Assembly (NCBI RefSeq): GCF_000428525.1
Contig: NZ_AUAC01000009.1
Location: 32,721 to 96,720 of the forward strand
Direction: 5' to 3'
DNA length: 64,000 nt
Origin: Hellea balneolensis DSM 19091
GTDB taxonomy: Bacteria; Pseudomonadota; Alphaproteobacteria; Caulobacterales; Maricaulaceae
Shown: piece by piece, positions 35,291 to 43,407 of the stretch
How positions within the stretch are numbered: position 1 is the stretch's first letter
Layout: each line of letters starts with the position of its first letter
Made by a program: the position numbers and the translations under genes
The notes under the pieces: model-generated
What the model saw: the letters and a program-made list of their open reading frames with translations, nothing else
What the model was told of the DNA's origin: nothing
Databases searched by the model: none

Positions 35291-36670
35291 TTAAAAGTTG
35301 TAACTTCCTCTGATCGTCATCGGAATTGCTATATTGTTATCGCCTTTTTCACCGTTGCTATATTTGCGGGCGCCTTCTACGCGGACGCCGGTTTCAAATG
35401 CGAGAGCCGTTTTGGGAGTTACTTGCCACTCCATGCCGGCATTTAACTGACCGGATGGAACCCATTGGCTGTCATAAAGGTCAACACGTGTGTTGGGTCC
35501 AACGATTTCGTAATAGTCATTTTCGCCGTCCTCAAAGGCACGCTCGTAAAAACGCTGTGTTTGAGTCGAATCGTATGAAACCGCATTATAATGAGACGCA
35601 CCAACCGCAGCCCCAACGAAAGGCGTTAGAGTTTTATAACCTTGGCTTTTGACAACCGGATTAAAATAATAGCGCCCTCCGGCTTCTAGATCGAGTCGCT
35701 TCATATCAGTAAAGTCGTAATTAAACCGCGCAATTTCCTCATTAGGAATGAAGGACGTTGATCGTTGCAAAGCGCCGGCGGTTACAAAATTTCCAGTCGC
35801 GGGATTAGCATTACCCATGGCATCCACGCCTGGGTCTTCTGGCTGATAATCTTGCGACTCCGTCAAACGGTAAAGTGTTGCGTCAATTGAGGCAACTTGC
35901 CCGCTCTTGCCCTCGGCTTGAGAATATCCCGCATTAGCAAAGAAGGTTGTTTTTGGATTTACAATATATTCAAATCCGCCCGCGATGCGGGTAGGTGTAC
36001 TGTAAACGTCATCAAAGGAGATCTCAGGATTATTTGATCTTTCATAACCCAAAAAGCCTGCGCCCGGAGGCGTTAAGACGGCTGTTCCTGATAAATCCTG
36101 CTGGTTAGCCGTCCAAGTGACATCTGTAATGTTCCCGCTGGCCTCACTTCCGGTTGTTCTCATTTCGCGGTAGTCCTGAGGGTTATATCCAGCAACAGGA
36201 TCAATGGTCGGGAGCTTCGTATAATCTAAAAGAGCACCCGAGATGCTTTTCTCTGCCCCTAAAGATAGAGCCCCACGAAAACGCGGCTTACGCTTTTTGC
36301 TTTTACGCGGTCCGTAATTTGCAGCTTGTTTGTGCGCAACGCCGGCATGAGAGCCATATCCTTGGTTAGCATATTGACTATTACCATGTGATGGAGCGCC
36401 GAAATTAGGCTGCTGTGGGAAACCGCCAGCCGTTCCAAGCGTCACTTGTGACGGATGACAACCCCGCGGAATTGGCGCTTTGGGAGAGAAAACCTGGCAA
36501 GGGTCACGCTGAGCTTGATATTGGTGCTGACCATGATGACCACCGCCATATTGATACTGAGAAGATTTGGCATGGTGGCCTTGGCCACCATTAAAGACAT
36601 TGCCAGCGCCCCCAAGCCAAGAACAGCCTGATAATAATACCGCCGATAAAGTGCACACAGCTAAGCGCAT
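35291..36670 (-). CDS. His/Gln-rich lipoprotein with beta-barrel-like C-terminus (paralogue 3)
   Basis: 459-aa predicted lipoprotein: MRLAVCTLSAVLLSGCSWLG (lipobox LSGC). The variable segment after the anchor is His/Gln/Tyr/Gly-rich (GGGHHGQHQYQAQ) and not Gly/Ala repeats, followed by Cys residues in PCQVFSPKAPIPRGC and a basic patch (PRKSKKRKPRFRG). The C-terminal about 300 residues are barrel-like, with ITFFANAGYS, DLEAGGRYYF, QWVPSGQLNAGME and the end IPMTIRGSYNF. It has a GGAGGGACGAG leader. With the two genes downstream it forms a small family of anchored barrels with different exposed segments. Confidence 0.75.
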   Translation of the reverse strand: MRLAVCTLSAVLLSGCSWLGGAGNVFNGGQGHHAKSSQYQYGGGHHGQHQYQAQRDPCQVFSPKAPIPRGCHPSQVTLGTAGGFPQQPNFGAPSHGNSQYANQGYGSHAGVAHKQAANYGPRKSKKRKPRFRGALSLGAEKSISGALLDYTKLPTIDPVAGYNPQDYREMRTTGSEASGNITDVTWTANQQDLSGTAVLTPPGAGFLGYERSNNPEISFDDVYSTPTRIAGGFEYIVNPKTTFFANAGYSQAEGKSGQVASIDATLYRLTESQDYQPEDPGVDAMGNANPATGNFVTAGALQRSTSFIPNEEIARFNYDFTDMKRLDLEAGGRYYFNPVVKSQGYKTLTPFVGAAVGASHYNAVSYDSTQTQRFYERAFEDGENDYYEIVGPNTRVDLYDSQWVPSGQLNAGMEWQVTPKTALAFETGVRVEGARKYSNGEKGDNNIAIPMTIRGSYNF

Positions 36671-36779
36671 CTCGTCCCTCCGATAAAGCCATCCTGCAAA
36701 ACACAGGAAAACTATGGTTAACGAGAGGAATGACGCGGTTTGCTTAACAAGGTGTTTATATGTTGGTTTTTTTTAAGAT

Positions 36780-37127
36780 TTAGAGGAATTTTTGCACATT
36801 TTCGGGGGGTCGGCCCAAAATTGCGGCATTTCCTTTAACCACAATGGGGCGCTCTATAAGTTTGGGGTGCTTCGCCATGGCTTTAATCAAGGCGGCTTGA
36901 TCCGTCTCTGATTTAAGGCCGAGCTCTTTATATATAGCTTCTGTTCGTCTCATCAGCGCCCGAGCATCCGTTAGGTTCAATTTTTCGAGCAATTCTTTTA
37001 TCTCGGCGGCGGAGAGAGGCTCATCGAGATATAATCTAACTTCAACAGGAGATCCTGCCTCTTCAATCATATTCAAGGTCTGGCGAGACTTTGAACAGCG
37101 TGGATTGTGATAAATTTTCAAAGACAT
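36780..37127 (-). CDS. arsC: ArsC-family arsenate reductase (glutaredoxin-dependent type)
   Basis: 115-aa thioredoxin-fold protein of the ArsC/Spx group. The active-site Cys is in YHNPRCSKSRQTL (about 11), and the conserved Arg in KLIERPIVV (about 93) and GRPPE near the C-terminus fit ArsC. These enzymes reduce arsenate with glutaredoxin. No other ars gene is adjacent, so a different physiological role is possible. A GGAG leader precedes the ATG. It diverges from pdxY, with 47 bases between starts. Confidence 0.88.
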   Translation of the reverse strand: MSLKIYHNPRCSKSRQTLNMIEEAGSPVEVRLYLDEPLSAAEIKELLEKLNLTDARALMRRTEAIYKELGLKSETDQAALIKAMAKHPKLIERPIVVKGNAAILGRPPENVQKFL

Positions 37128-37174
37128 AGGAAACTCCGATTGATTTGAGCGGTCTATATCGTCACATAACTCAT

Positions 37175-37990
37175 ATGAAAACCGCCTTGGTCATATCCTC
37201 ACTAGTCGCCTCTAGCCAAGTCGGCGCGACGGCAAGTGCCTTTTGCTTGCGTAGGTTAGGCATAGAAACGGTCGTGATTCCCACAACAGTCTTAGGACGT
37301 CATCCTGGATGGGGGCCGCCGGGCGGAAGCGCCCTGCCCGCAGAACATTTGCGCGATATGTGGAGCGCTATAAAAGCCCAAAATATAAAATTTGATGCTG
37401 TGATGACAGGCTATTTCGCGGATGACGCGCATATAGAGATTGCGGCTGACATTATAAAAGATGTCAAGAGTATCAATTCCGATGCGATTATATTGGTAGA
37501 TCCCGTGATGGGAGACAATGGCGCCTTATACATTCCTGCTAGCCGGGCTAAAGCTATTAAACAGCATTTATTTTCAATCGCGACCCTTATAACCCCGAAT
37601 ATCTGGGAGATGTCTTATATCACAGGCCATCCCGCAGGATCCGTAGAGGTCATATTGGATCATGCTGCTGATATTCCTGCGGCTTGCCTTGTGACCTCTG
37701 TCCCGCAAAAAGATAAAATCGGAGCCCTTTTTGTTGACGGCACAGCGCGTTACTTCGTCTATCATGATATTTTTCCTTCTGTTCCCCATGGCGGCGGGGA
37801 CAGTCTTGCGGGGACCTTTCTAGCCCACATTCTCCTTGGAGACCTGAGGCGTGATGCGCTGGCTAAATCCGTGGCCAGTGTTTTTAGTATTTTATCCACC
37901 GCTGTCTCTGAAAACTGTTCAGAGCTCCCCCTTGTTAAAGAGCAAGACGCGCTGATTATTGCCAAACCTTTACCGATAAATATTTTATGA
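37175..37990 (+). CDS. pdxY: Pyridoxal kinase-like protein (PfkB/ribokinase superfamily)
   Basis: 271-aa kinase of the PdxK/PdxY type, phosphorylating pyridoxal in the B6 salvage pathway. Features: ISSLVASSQVGATAS near the N-terminus (family SxxVxxGxVG variant), VDPVMGDNGALYI (about 108-120), TPNIWEMSYITG and the catalytic anion-hole/base region PHGGGDSLAGTFLA (about 215-228) with the conserved Asp. The ATG at 37175 matches the family N-terminus; an upstream TTG at 37145 is unlikely. Its stop overlaps the next gene by 4 bases (ATGA), starting a run of coupled genes. Confidence 0.88.
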   Translation: MKTALVISSLVASSQVGATASAFCLRRLGIETVVIPTTVLGRHPGWGPPGGSALPAEHLRDMWSAIKAQNIKFDAVMTGYFADDAHIEIAADIIKDVKSINSDAIILVDPVMGDNGALYIPASRAKAIKQHLFSIATLITPNIWEMSYITGHPAGSVEVILDHAADIPAACLVTSVPQKDKIGALFVDGTARYFVYHDIFPSVPHGGGDSLAGTFLAHILLGDLRRDALAKSVASVFSILSTAVSENCSELPLVKEQDALIIAKPLPINIL

Positions 37991-39123
37991 CCTCTATACC
38001 TTTTGATATTTTCGTAGCCTCTGGCTTAGAGCCCGTTGCTGATGCCTTTAAAGCCAACTTCCAAGACGGCCTAGAATATGGCGCGCAATTTTGTGCCTAC
38101 CGCAATGGCGAACTTATTCTGGATTTGAAAGGCGGTTGGACAGACCGTAAAAAAACACAAGCCGTGAGCGGCGACACGCTATTCTCGGTTTACTCCTCAG
38201 GCAAAGCTATGGCGGCTATGGTGATTGCCCATCTCGCCGATCAAGACCGATTAGGCTATAATCAGCTTGTGGCGACGATTTGGCCAGAATTCGCTGCAAA
38301 CGGCAAAGGCGATCTCTCAGTCGCGCAGATCATGTCCCATCAAGCCGGGCTTTCAGGGATTACGCACCCTGATTGGACTAAAGAAGATTGGTATGATTGG
38401 GATAAAACCTGCGCTGTACTTGCCGCGCAAAAGCCAATTTTCTCGCCCGCTTCAGCCAGTGGCTATCACCCTGTGACTTATGGATTTTTAGCGGGCGAGA
38501 TCGCACGCCGCACGGATAAGGACATGCGAAGTTTAGGGCGTATTCTGCGCGAAGATATTTGCAGCCCCCAAAATATTGATGTCTGGATTGGCCTGCCTGA
38601 ATCCGAGCATGCTCGCTGTGCCTCGATGATAAAACCCAAAGCCATGGCAGATCTCGGAGAGATGAATGCGGCGACTAAAGCCGCCTTTATGAGCAAGAGC
38701 GCGGCACCGGGCGGGCGGCCTGAGAGCGACTGGCGGAAAGCTGAATTTGCCGGCAGTAATTGTCAAGCCACGGCCAAAGGATTGGCGCGTGTTATGCAGA
38801 TGGCCGTGAACGGCAATATTGGACAAACCAAATATTTATCAGAGGATATTGTCTTGAGCTTACGCGAATCGCGTATTTTAGGGCCAAATTTGGTTCTTCC
38901 TTTTGACATTGATTTCGCAGCAGGCGTTATGCGTAATGCCCCTAATTATTTTTACGGACCGAATGCCGAAACAGTCGGTCATAGTGGTTGGGGCGGATCC
39001 TGCGTTTTTGCCGACCCCATAAGCGGGCTGCACGGCGCTTATGTCATGAACCGGCAAGACAATACGCTTTTGGGGGATAAGCGGCCAAGACGCCTCATAG
39101 ACGCGCTTTATAATTGCCTTTAA
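37987..39123 (+). CDS. Serine hydrolase, beta-lactamase class C/EstB-like
   Basis: 378-aa protein of the beta-lactamase-related (PF00144) family. The catalytic SxxK is in YSSGKAMAAM (about 67-71), a Tyr motif is in SGYHPVTYGFLAGE (about 155-165), and the third motif is the esterase-like HSGWGGS (about 332) in place of KTG. No signal peptide is seen, so it is probably a cytoplasmic esterase or amidase, not a penicillinase. It overlaps pdxY by 4 bases and ends 9 bases before the first thioesterase. Confidence 0.85.
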   Translation: MTSIPFDIFVASGLEPVADAFKANFQDGLEYGAQFCAYRNGELILDLKGGWTDRKKTQAVSGDTLFSVYSSGKAMAAMVIAHLADQDRLGYNQLVATIWPEFAANGKGDLSVAQIMSHQAGLSGITHPDWTKEDWYDWDKTCAVLAAQKPIFSPASASGYHPVTYGFLAGEIARRTDKDMRSLGRILREDICSPQNIDVWIGLPESEHARCASMIKPKAMADLGEMNAATKAAFMSKSAAPGGRPESDWRKAEFAGSNCQATAKGLARVMQMAVNGNIGQTKYLSEDIVLSLRESRILGPNLVLPFDIDFAAGVMRNAPNYFYGPNAETVGHSGWGGSCVFADPISGLHGAYVMNRQDNTLLGDKRPRRLIDALYNCL

Positions 39124-39132
39124 GGACACGTC

Positions 39133-39594
39133 ATGCCGAATAGTGATTTCATACAAAAACTTTGGGAATTGGGCCCCACCCTTGCCGAGCATACGCCTCA
39201 TGGCAAAAAACTTGGTATTAAATTTGTGGCTGTTGATAAAGGCCGCGCAACAATGAGCTTACCATATAATCCAGAGCTTATTGGCGACCCTGATACAAGA
39301 GTTCTTCATGGCGGCGCGGTCACAACATTGCTAGACCAAGCTTGCGGCCTCGCGGCAATTGCAGGTTTTAGTGAGCCGAGCGCTTGCGCAACGCTCAACT
39401 TATCGATTGATTACATGCGGGCGGCCACACCGGGAGAAACTATCATTGCCCAAGCCCATTGTTATAAAGCGACCAAGCACGTCGCTTTTTTGCGCGCTGT
39501 CGCACATGATGGGGACGAAACAGACCCTATCGCGACAGCACAAGCAACATTCATGGCGACAGGCCTTCGCAATGTAGAAAGCATGTCATGGTAA
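39133..39594 (+). CDS. PaaI-type hotdog-fold acyl-CoA thioesterase 1
   Basis: 153-aa hotdog-fold protein. The signature is RVLHGGAVTTLLDQACGLAA (about 58-77, typical of the PaaI/YdiI family, with Asp as candidate catalytic residue), followed by TLNLSIDYMRAATPG. Such enzymes hydrolyse acyl-CoA or aryl-CoA thioesters. It is followed by a second hotdog gene with a 7-base overlap, a tandem that may form a heteromer or act on different chain lengths; both are inference. Confidence 0.85.
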   Translation: MPNSDFIQKLWELGPTLAEHTPHGKKLGIKFVAVDKGRATMSLPYNPELIGDPDTRVLHGGAVTTLLDQACGLAAIAGFSEPSACATLNLSIDYMRAATPGETIIAQAHCYKATKHVAFLRAVAHDGDETDPIATAQATFMATGLRNVESMSW

Positions 39595-40001
39595 GCCATG
39601 AAAACATCGAAAAGGCCATTGCCCGAATTCCATACGCCCAAACATTAGGTGTGAAGCACCTGTTTATAGGCGACGAACTCACGCTCATTATGCCGTATAT
39701 AGAAAGCAATATTGGTAATCCTATGCTCCCCGCTCTGCATGGCGGCTCTATTAGCGGGCTAATGGAAATTGCGGCTATCGTTCAACTAATGAAAGAACAA
39801 GACGGCGGTAAGCTTCCCAAACCTATCGGTATAAATGTTGATTACTTGCGCAAGGGTAATCCCAAAGACACCTATGCCCGCGCTATCATTTTCAAGCAGG
39901 GCAGCCGTGTGGCCAACGTTCGTGTCCGAGCTTGGCAAGAGGATTATGAAAAACCCATAGCCGCTATGCATGGTCATTATTTAATGGCTAAAAAAGGCTG
40001 A
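39588..40001 (+). CDS. PaaI-type hotdog-fold acyl-CoA thioesterase 2
   Basis: 137-aa hotdog-fold protein, diverged from its neighbour. The corresponding signature is PALHGGSISGLMEIAAIVQ (about 45-63), where Glu replaces the Asp of copy 1, and GINVDYLRKGNPKDTYARA matches the second strand pair. The ATG overlaps the previous stop by 7 bases, and its own stop overlaps the MATE start by one (TGATG). Substrate unknown. Confidence 0.82.
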   Translation: MVSHENIEKAIARIPYAQTLGVKHLFIGDELTLIMPYIESNIGNPMLPALHGGSISGLMEIAAIVQLMKEQDGGKLPKPIGINVDYLRKGNPKDTYARAIIFKQGSRVANVRVRAWQEDYEKPIAAMHGHYLMAKKG

Positions 40002-41362
40002 TGTCTTCCGCCGGCGGCGCTGCTGGGGGGCTGGTCCTCTCCCGTAAAAATATATTTTCTCAAAGCTGGCCAATTATGCTCGCAAATGCGGCGGCACCTA
40101 TTGTCGGTCTTGTCGATACCTTTGTTATTGGACGTTTCGCGACGACAACAGCTCTGGCCGGAATAGGTCTAGGCGCTGTAATATATGCCATTGCCTATTG
40201 GGGCTTTGGCTTTCTGCGCATGAGCACGGCGGGCCTGGCCGCACAAAGTGACGGGGCGCAAAATGAAGGCGGTGTGCAGGCTCATTTAGCCCGCGCAGTT
40301 CCCCTAGGGTTTTTCATAGGCCTATTTATTTTCAGCGCACAGATTCCACTTTTGGCAGGGGCGTTTAAAGTCTTCACGGGCACGCCCGATGTCGAAAGCG
40401 CGGCGGCGACCTATATCGGTGCAAGGCTTTGGGGCCTGCCTGCAACACTGGCCTCTATCGCTTTAATGGGATGGTTTGTCGGAATTAGCCGTTCGGGCCT
40501 TGCCCTGAAAATGCAAATTGTTCTGAATTTTATCAATATTATTTTATCTCCGCTTTTTGTTATTCAGTTTGGATGGGGACTTTGGGGCGTGGGGATAGCC
40601 TCAGCTCTTGCTGAATGGGGCGGCTTAGCAGCAGGGCTTTATCTCGCCTTTTCTGCCATCAAGCAGCGGGGAGGCTTACAGCGCAAAGCTCTATCAAAAT
40701 CCGCCCTGCTAGACCCGTCTGCCCTGCGAAAACTTGGTATTACAAACAGCAATATTTTTATCCGCACCCTGTGCTTGACCCTGGGCTTTAGTTTCTTTGG
40801 CAATGCCGCCGCCGCTGAGGGCGTCATCTTCTTGGCAGGATATCACATTCTCATGCAATTCATCACCATGGTTGCGCTGGTTCTGGATGCTTTTGCACAT
40901 ACCGCAGAAGCGGTAACAGGCGCGGCTTACGGGGCAAAGAATAGAGCGCGCTTTGACAAAGCCGTAAAATTAACAACGGAGTTCTCTGCCATATTTGCTG
41001 TTATGATCGGAGCGCTCATCTTCTTTGGAGGACCATTCTTCATATCCATGCTTTCCAAAGACCCCGATGTCATCGCCAGCGCGACACGATATCTACCCTA
41101 TTGCGCCCTCGCGCCTATCGTTGGTTTCGCAGCTTGGCAGCTCGATGGAATTTTTATTGGCACGACACATACACGGGAAATGCGCAATGCGGGCATAGCG
41201 GCTGTGGCTATCTACATCGCCGCCCATCACTTATTCACACCAAAATTTGATAAAGATGGTATTTGGATTGCTTTCTTAACTTATTATATAGCAAGAGCTG
41301 TAACACTTTGTTTATACGTTCCGAAGATTCGAAAGCAGATGGACGACGAAAATGGATATTAA
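40001..41362 (+). CDS. MATE-family (DinF-like) efflux transporter
   Basis: 453-aa membrane protein with about 12 hydrophobic helices in two repeats. The first helices (SQSWPIMLANAAAPIVGLVD, then FATTTALAGIGLG) carry the DinF/NorM pattern, and the second half begins near residue 235. MATE transporters export cationic or aromatic compounds using proton or sodium gradients. It overlaps the preceding thioesterase by one base and the following GNAT gene by 11 bases. Confidence 0.9.
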   Translation: MSSAGGAAGGLVLSRKNIFSQSWPIMLANAAAPIVGLVDTFVIGRFATTTALAGIGLGAVIYAIAYWGFGFLRMSTAGLAAQSDGAQNEGGVQAHLARAVPLGFFIGLFIFSAQIPLLAGAFKVFTGTPDVESAAATYIGARLWGLPATLASIALMGWFVGISRSGLALKMQIVLNFINIILSPLFVIQFGWGLWGVGIASALAEWGGLAAGLYLAFSAIKQRGGLQRKALSKSALLDPSALRKLGITNSNIFIRTLCLTLGFSFFGNAAAAEGVIFLAGYHILMQFITMVALVLDAFAHTAEAVTGAAYGAKNRARFDKAVKLTTEFSAIFAVMIGALIFFGGPFFISMLSKDPDVIASATRYLPYCALAPIVGFAAWQLDGIFIGTTHTREMRNAGIAAVAIYIAAHHLFTPKFDKDGIWIAFLTYYIARAVTLCLYVPKIRKQMDDENGY

Positions 41363-41807
41363 AGTTGATAATCTGACACATCCCGATGTGCGCGCGCTTG
41401 TCGTGACCCACCATAATGAAATGGTGGCGAATGATAACATAAATCTTTCCAACGCCCTGGATCTAGAAGGGCTTCAAAGTGAAGACGTAACATTCTTTTC
41501 CGTTTGGGAAGGTGAAACTTTGACAGGTTGCGGCGCCGTTCGGGAACTCGACGCGACTCATGGCGAAATCAAATCCATGCATACAGATCGCCGCTTTCGC
41601 CGCCGAGGCGTCAGCGCCGCTTTATTATATCACATAACAAAATATGCTGAGCAACGCGGCTATGAACGCTTGTCTCTTGAGACGCATCCCGGGCAATATT
41701 TCACACCCGCGATTAAGCTCTATGAACGCTTCGGGTTCGAAGAATGCGGCCCGTTCGGTAATTATGAAGACAGCGAATATTCCGTCTTCATGACGAAAGA
41801 GATTTAA
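41352..41807 (+). CDS. GNAT family N-acetyltransferase
   Basis: 151-aa GNAT acetyltransferase. The acetyl-CoA loop is in MHTDRRFRRRGVSAALL (about 77-93), and the C-terminal ETHPGQYFTPAIKLYERFGF is the common motif B of YafP/PhnO-like members. The acceptor is not known. It overlaps the MATE gene and ends only 4 bases from the convergent pyrD. It is the last gene of the coupled run pdxY-hydrolase-thioesterases-MATE-GNAT. Confidence 0.88.
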   Translation: MDIKVDNLTHPDVRALVVTHHNEMVANDNINLSNALDLEGLQSEDVTFFSVWEGETLTGCGAVRELDATHGEIKSMHTDRRFRRRGVSAALLYHITKYAEQRGYERLSLETHPGQYFTPAIKLYERFGFEECGPFGNYEDSEYSVFMTKEI

Positions 41808-41811
41808 TCAC

Positions 41812-42870
41812 TTAGCCCTGCCCAACGGCATCGCCAATAGATGCAAACCCATCCGCCTTCAAACGCGCTTTCAAATCCCGGTTTATCTCGGTCACTAATC
41901 CCGGCCCTTGAAAAATGAGCGCAGAATAGAGTTGAACCGCTTTAGCTCCAGCGCGGATTTTAGCATAGGCCTGCGCCCCATTACTGATCCCGCCGACGCC
42001 GATAAGATCGATTTTCCCTTCCGCTGCCCCGTAAAACTCTTTCAGTACTTCGGTGGATTTTTCGAAAAGCGGGGCGCCAGATAAACCGCCTGTTTCAGTT
42101 TTATGTAGGCTTGTAAGGCTTTCAGGACGGGCCAATGTTGTGTTCGAGACGATAATCGCATTCATACCGTATGTCCGCGCTTGCTCGACGATGCGCTCGA
42201 TCTCGCCCATATCAACATCGGGGGCAACTTTCAGAAATATCGGATAGCTAGGTTTATCCCCTGTCAGCTCCGCCCGCGCTTCGGCAATGCGGCCCAAAAG
42301 CTCATCCATGGCACTTTCATTTTGGAGATCCCGCAGTCCCGGTGTGTTTGGCGAGCTAATATTAATCGTGAAATAATCAGATAAACCCCAGAGCGCCTTT
42401 AGACCTTTCACGTAATCTTCAACACGGTCAGCACTATCCTTATTTGCGCCCAAATTAGCGCCGACAATACCCGTTTTACCCTGCCTTGCGGTCAGGCGCG
42501 ATTTAAAATCATCCAAGCCGCCATTATTAAAGCCCATACGATTTATCACAGCGGCGTCTTCCGTGAGGCGAAAGAGACGCGGTTTGGGGTTCCCCGTTTG
42601 AGGGCGCGGCGTGACTGTCCCGCATTCAACATATCCAAATCCTGCCGCGAGCATCGCATCCGGCACATGGCAATCCTTATCAAATCCTGCGGCCAGACCT
42701 ACAGGGTTGGGTAAGGTGAGGCCACCCACATGGGTAATTAAGGCAGGTGAGGCCGTCTTAACAGCAACAGGCCCCAATCCGGCCCTTAGCGCTTTAATCG
42801 TTGTTTTATGCGCGGCTTCGGCGGGAAGCATGCGCATCCCGGCTGTTCCCATTTTGTAAAAAAGTGACAT
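41812..42870 (-). CDS. pyrD: Dihydroorotate dehydrogenase (quinone), class 2
   Basis: 352-aa FMN enzyme of pyrimidine synthesis, linked to the membrane quinone pool. It has an N-terminal amphipathic segment (FYKMGTAGMRMLPAEAAH), GLAAGFDKD (about 60), NRMGFNNGG (about 110), the catalytic region FTINISSPNTPGLR with its Ser (about 170-185), and FMN-binding GVGGISNGAQAY near the C-terminus. This is the class 2 (membrane-associated) layout. It is downstream of the DUF952 gene by 13 bases and convergent with the GNAT gene. Confidence 0.97.
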   Translation of the reverse strand: MSLFYKMGTAGMRMLPAEAAHKTTIKALRAGLGPVAVKTASPALITHVGGLTLPNPVGLAAGFDKDCHVPDAMLAAGFGYVECGTVTPRPQTGNPKPRLFRLTEDAAVINRMGFNNGGLDDFKSRLTARQGKTGIVGANLGANKDSADRVEDYVKGLKALWGLSDYFTINISSPNTPGLRDLQNESAMDELLGRIAEARAELTGDKPSYPIFLKVAPDVDMGEIERIVEQARTYGMNAIIVSNTTLARPESLTSLHKTETGGLSGAPLFEKSTEVLKEFYGAAEGKIDLIGVGGISNGAQAYAKIRAGAKAVQLYSALIFQGPGLVTEINRDLKARLKADGFASIGDAVGQG

Positions 42871-42883
42871 GAAAGGGCTGGCC

Positions 42884-43237
42884 TTATTCCGTTATTAAAT
42901 CTGCTACCGCATATCGTCCGTTGGCATCTGGTGACAAGAGCCAGTGTTGCGCCACTGCGCTGAGCGGCAGCGTCCCGTAAATATGGGGGAACTCCGCGCC
43001 CCCTCGGGAGACTTCCCATTTCACATTATCGGATATATGCGCCAATTTTATAGCCGCCAATATGACAACATCACCCTGTGTATAATGTTTGTTCAGCGTG
43101 CCCTGTAATTGATCTGCGGTAGACATATGGATAAATCCGTCGCGTTGGTCATGAACGCTTCCATTAAAATGACCGTCCTGCTGAAGCTGGGCCCATTCGG
43201 ACTGGCGCAGTACTTTATAAATTATGACGTCTTGCAT
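42884..43237 (-). CDS. DUF952 family protein
   Basis: 117-aa protein of the DUF952 family, recognised by IIYKVLRQSEWAQLQQDG at the N-terminus, DGFIHMSTADQLQGTLNKH (about 33-51) and the end FPHIYGTLPLSAVAQ. The family is related in fold to ADP-ribosyltransferase-like or RNA 2'-phosphotransferase-like proteins by some proposals; its function is not established. The start at 43237 is chosen because the family begins with IYK and a GAGAA leader precedes it; the frame is open to 43297. It precedes pyrD by 13 bases, a pairing seen in other alphaproteobacteria. Confidence 0.85.
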   Translation of the reverse strand: MQDVIIYKVLRQSEWAQLQQDGHFNGSVHDQRDGFIHMSTADQLQGTLNKHYTQGDVVILAAIKLAHISDNVKWEVSRGGAEFPHIYGTLPLSAVAQHWLLSPDANGRYAVADLITE

Positions 43238-43407
43238 CTTGTTCTCATCTTTTAACCTATTGCACAACAATAGAGCAGATTCGATTTTATCGCGCACATA
43301 AAATGACCTTTACCCCATGTTTTTACGAACAAGCCCTCTCCCGACTCGCGGAAAATTGGCCGTGCTCTCAATACACCCATACGAATAATTTAAGGAAGGG
43401 AAATCCT

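Noticed and set aside
42884..43237. DUF952 protein as an ADP-ribosyltransferase toxin
   Set aside because: Gene order with pyrD and the short family pattern fit a housekeeping DUF952; no antitoxin partner is present.
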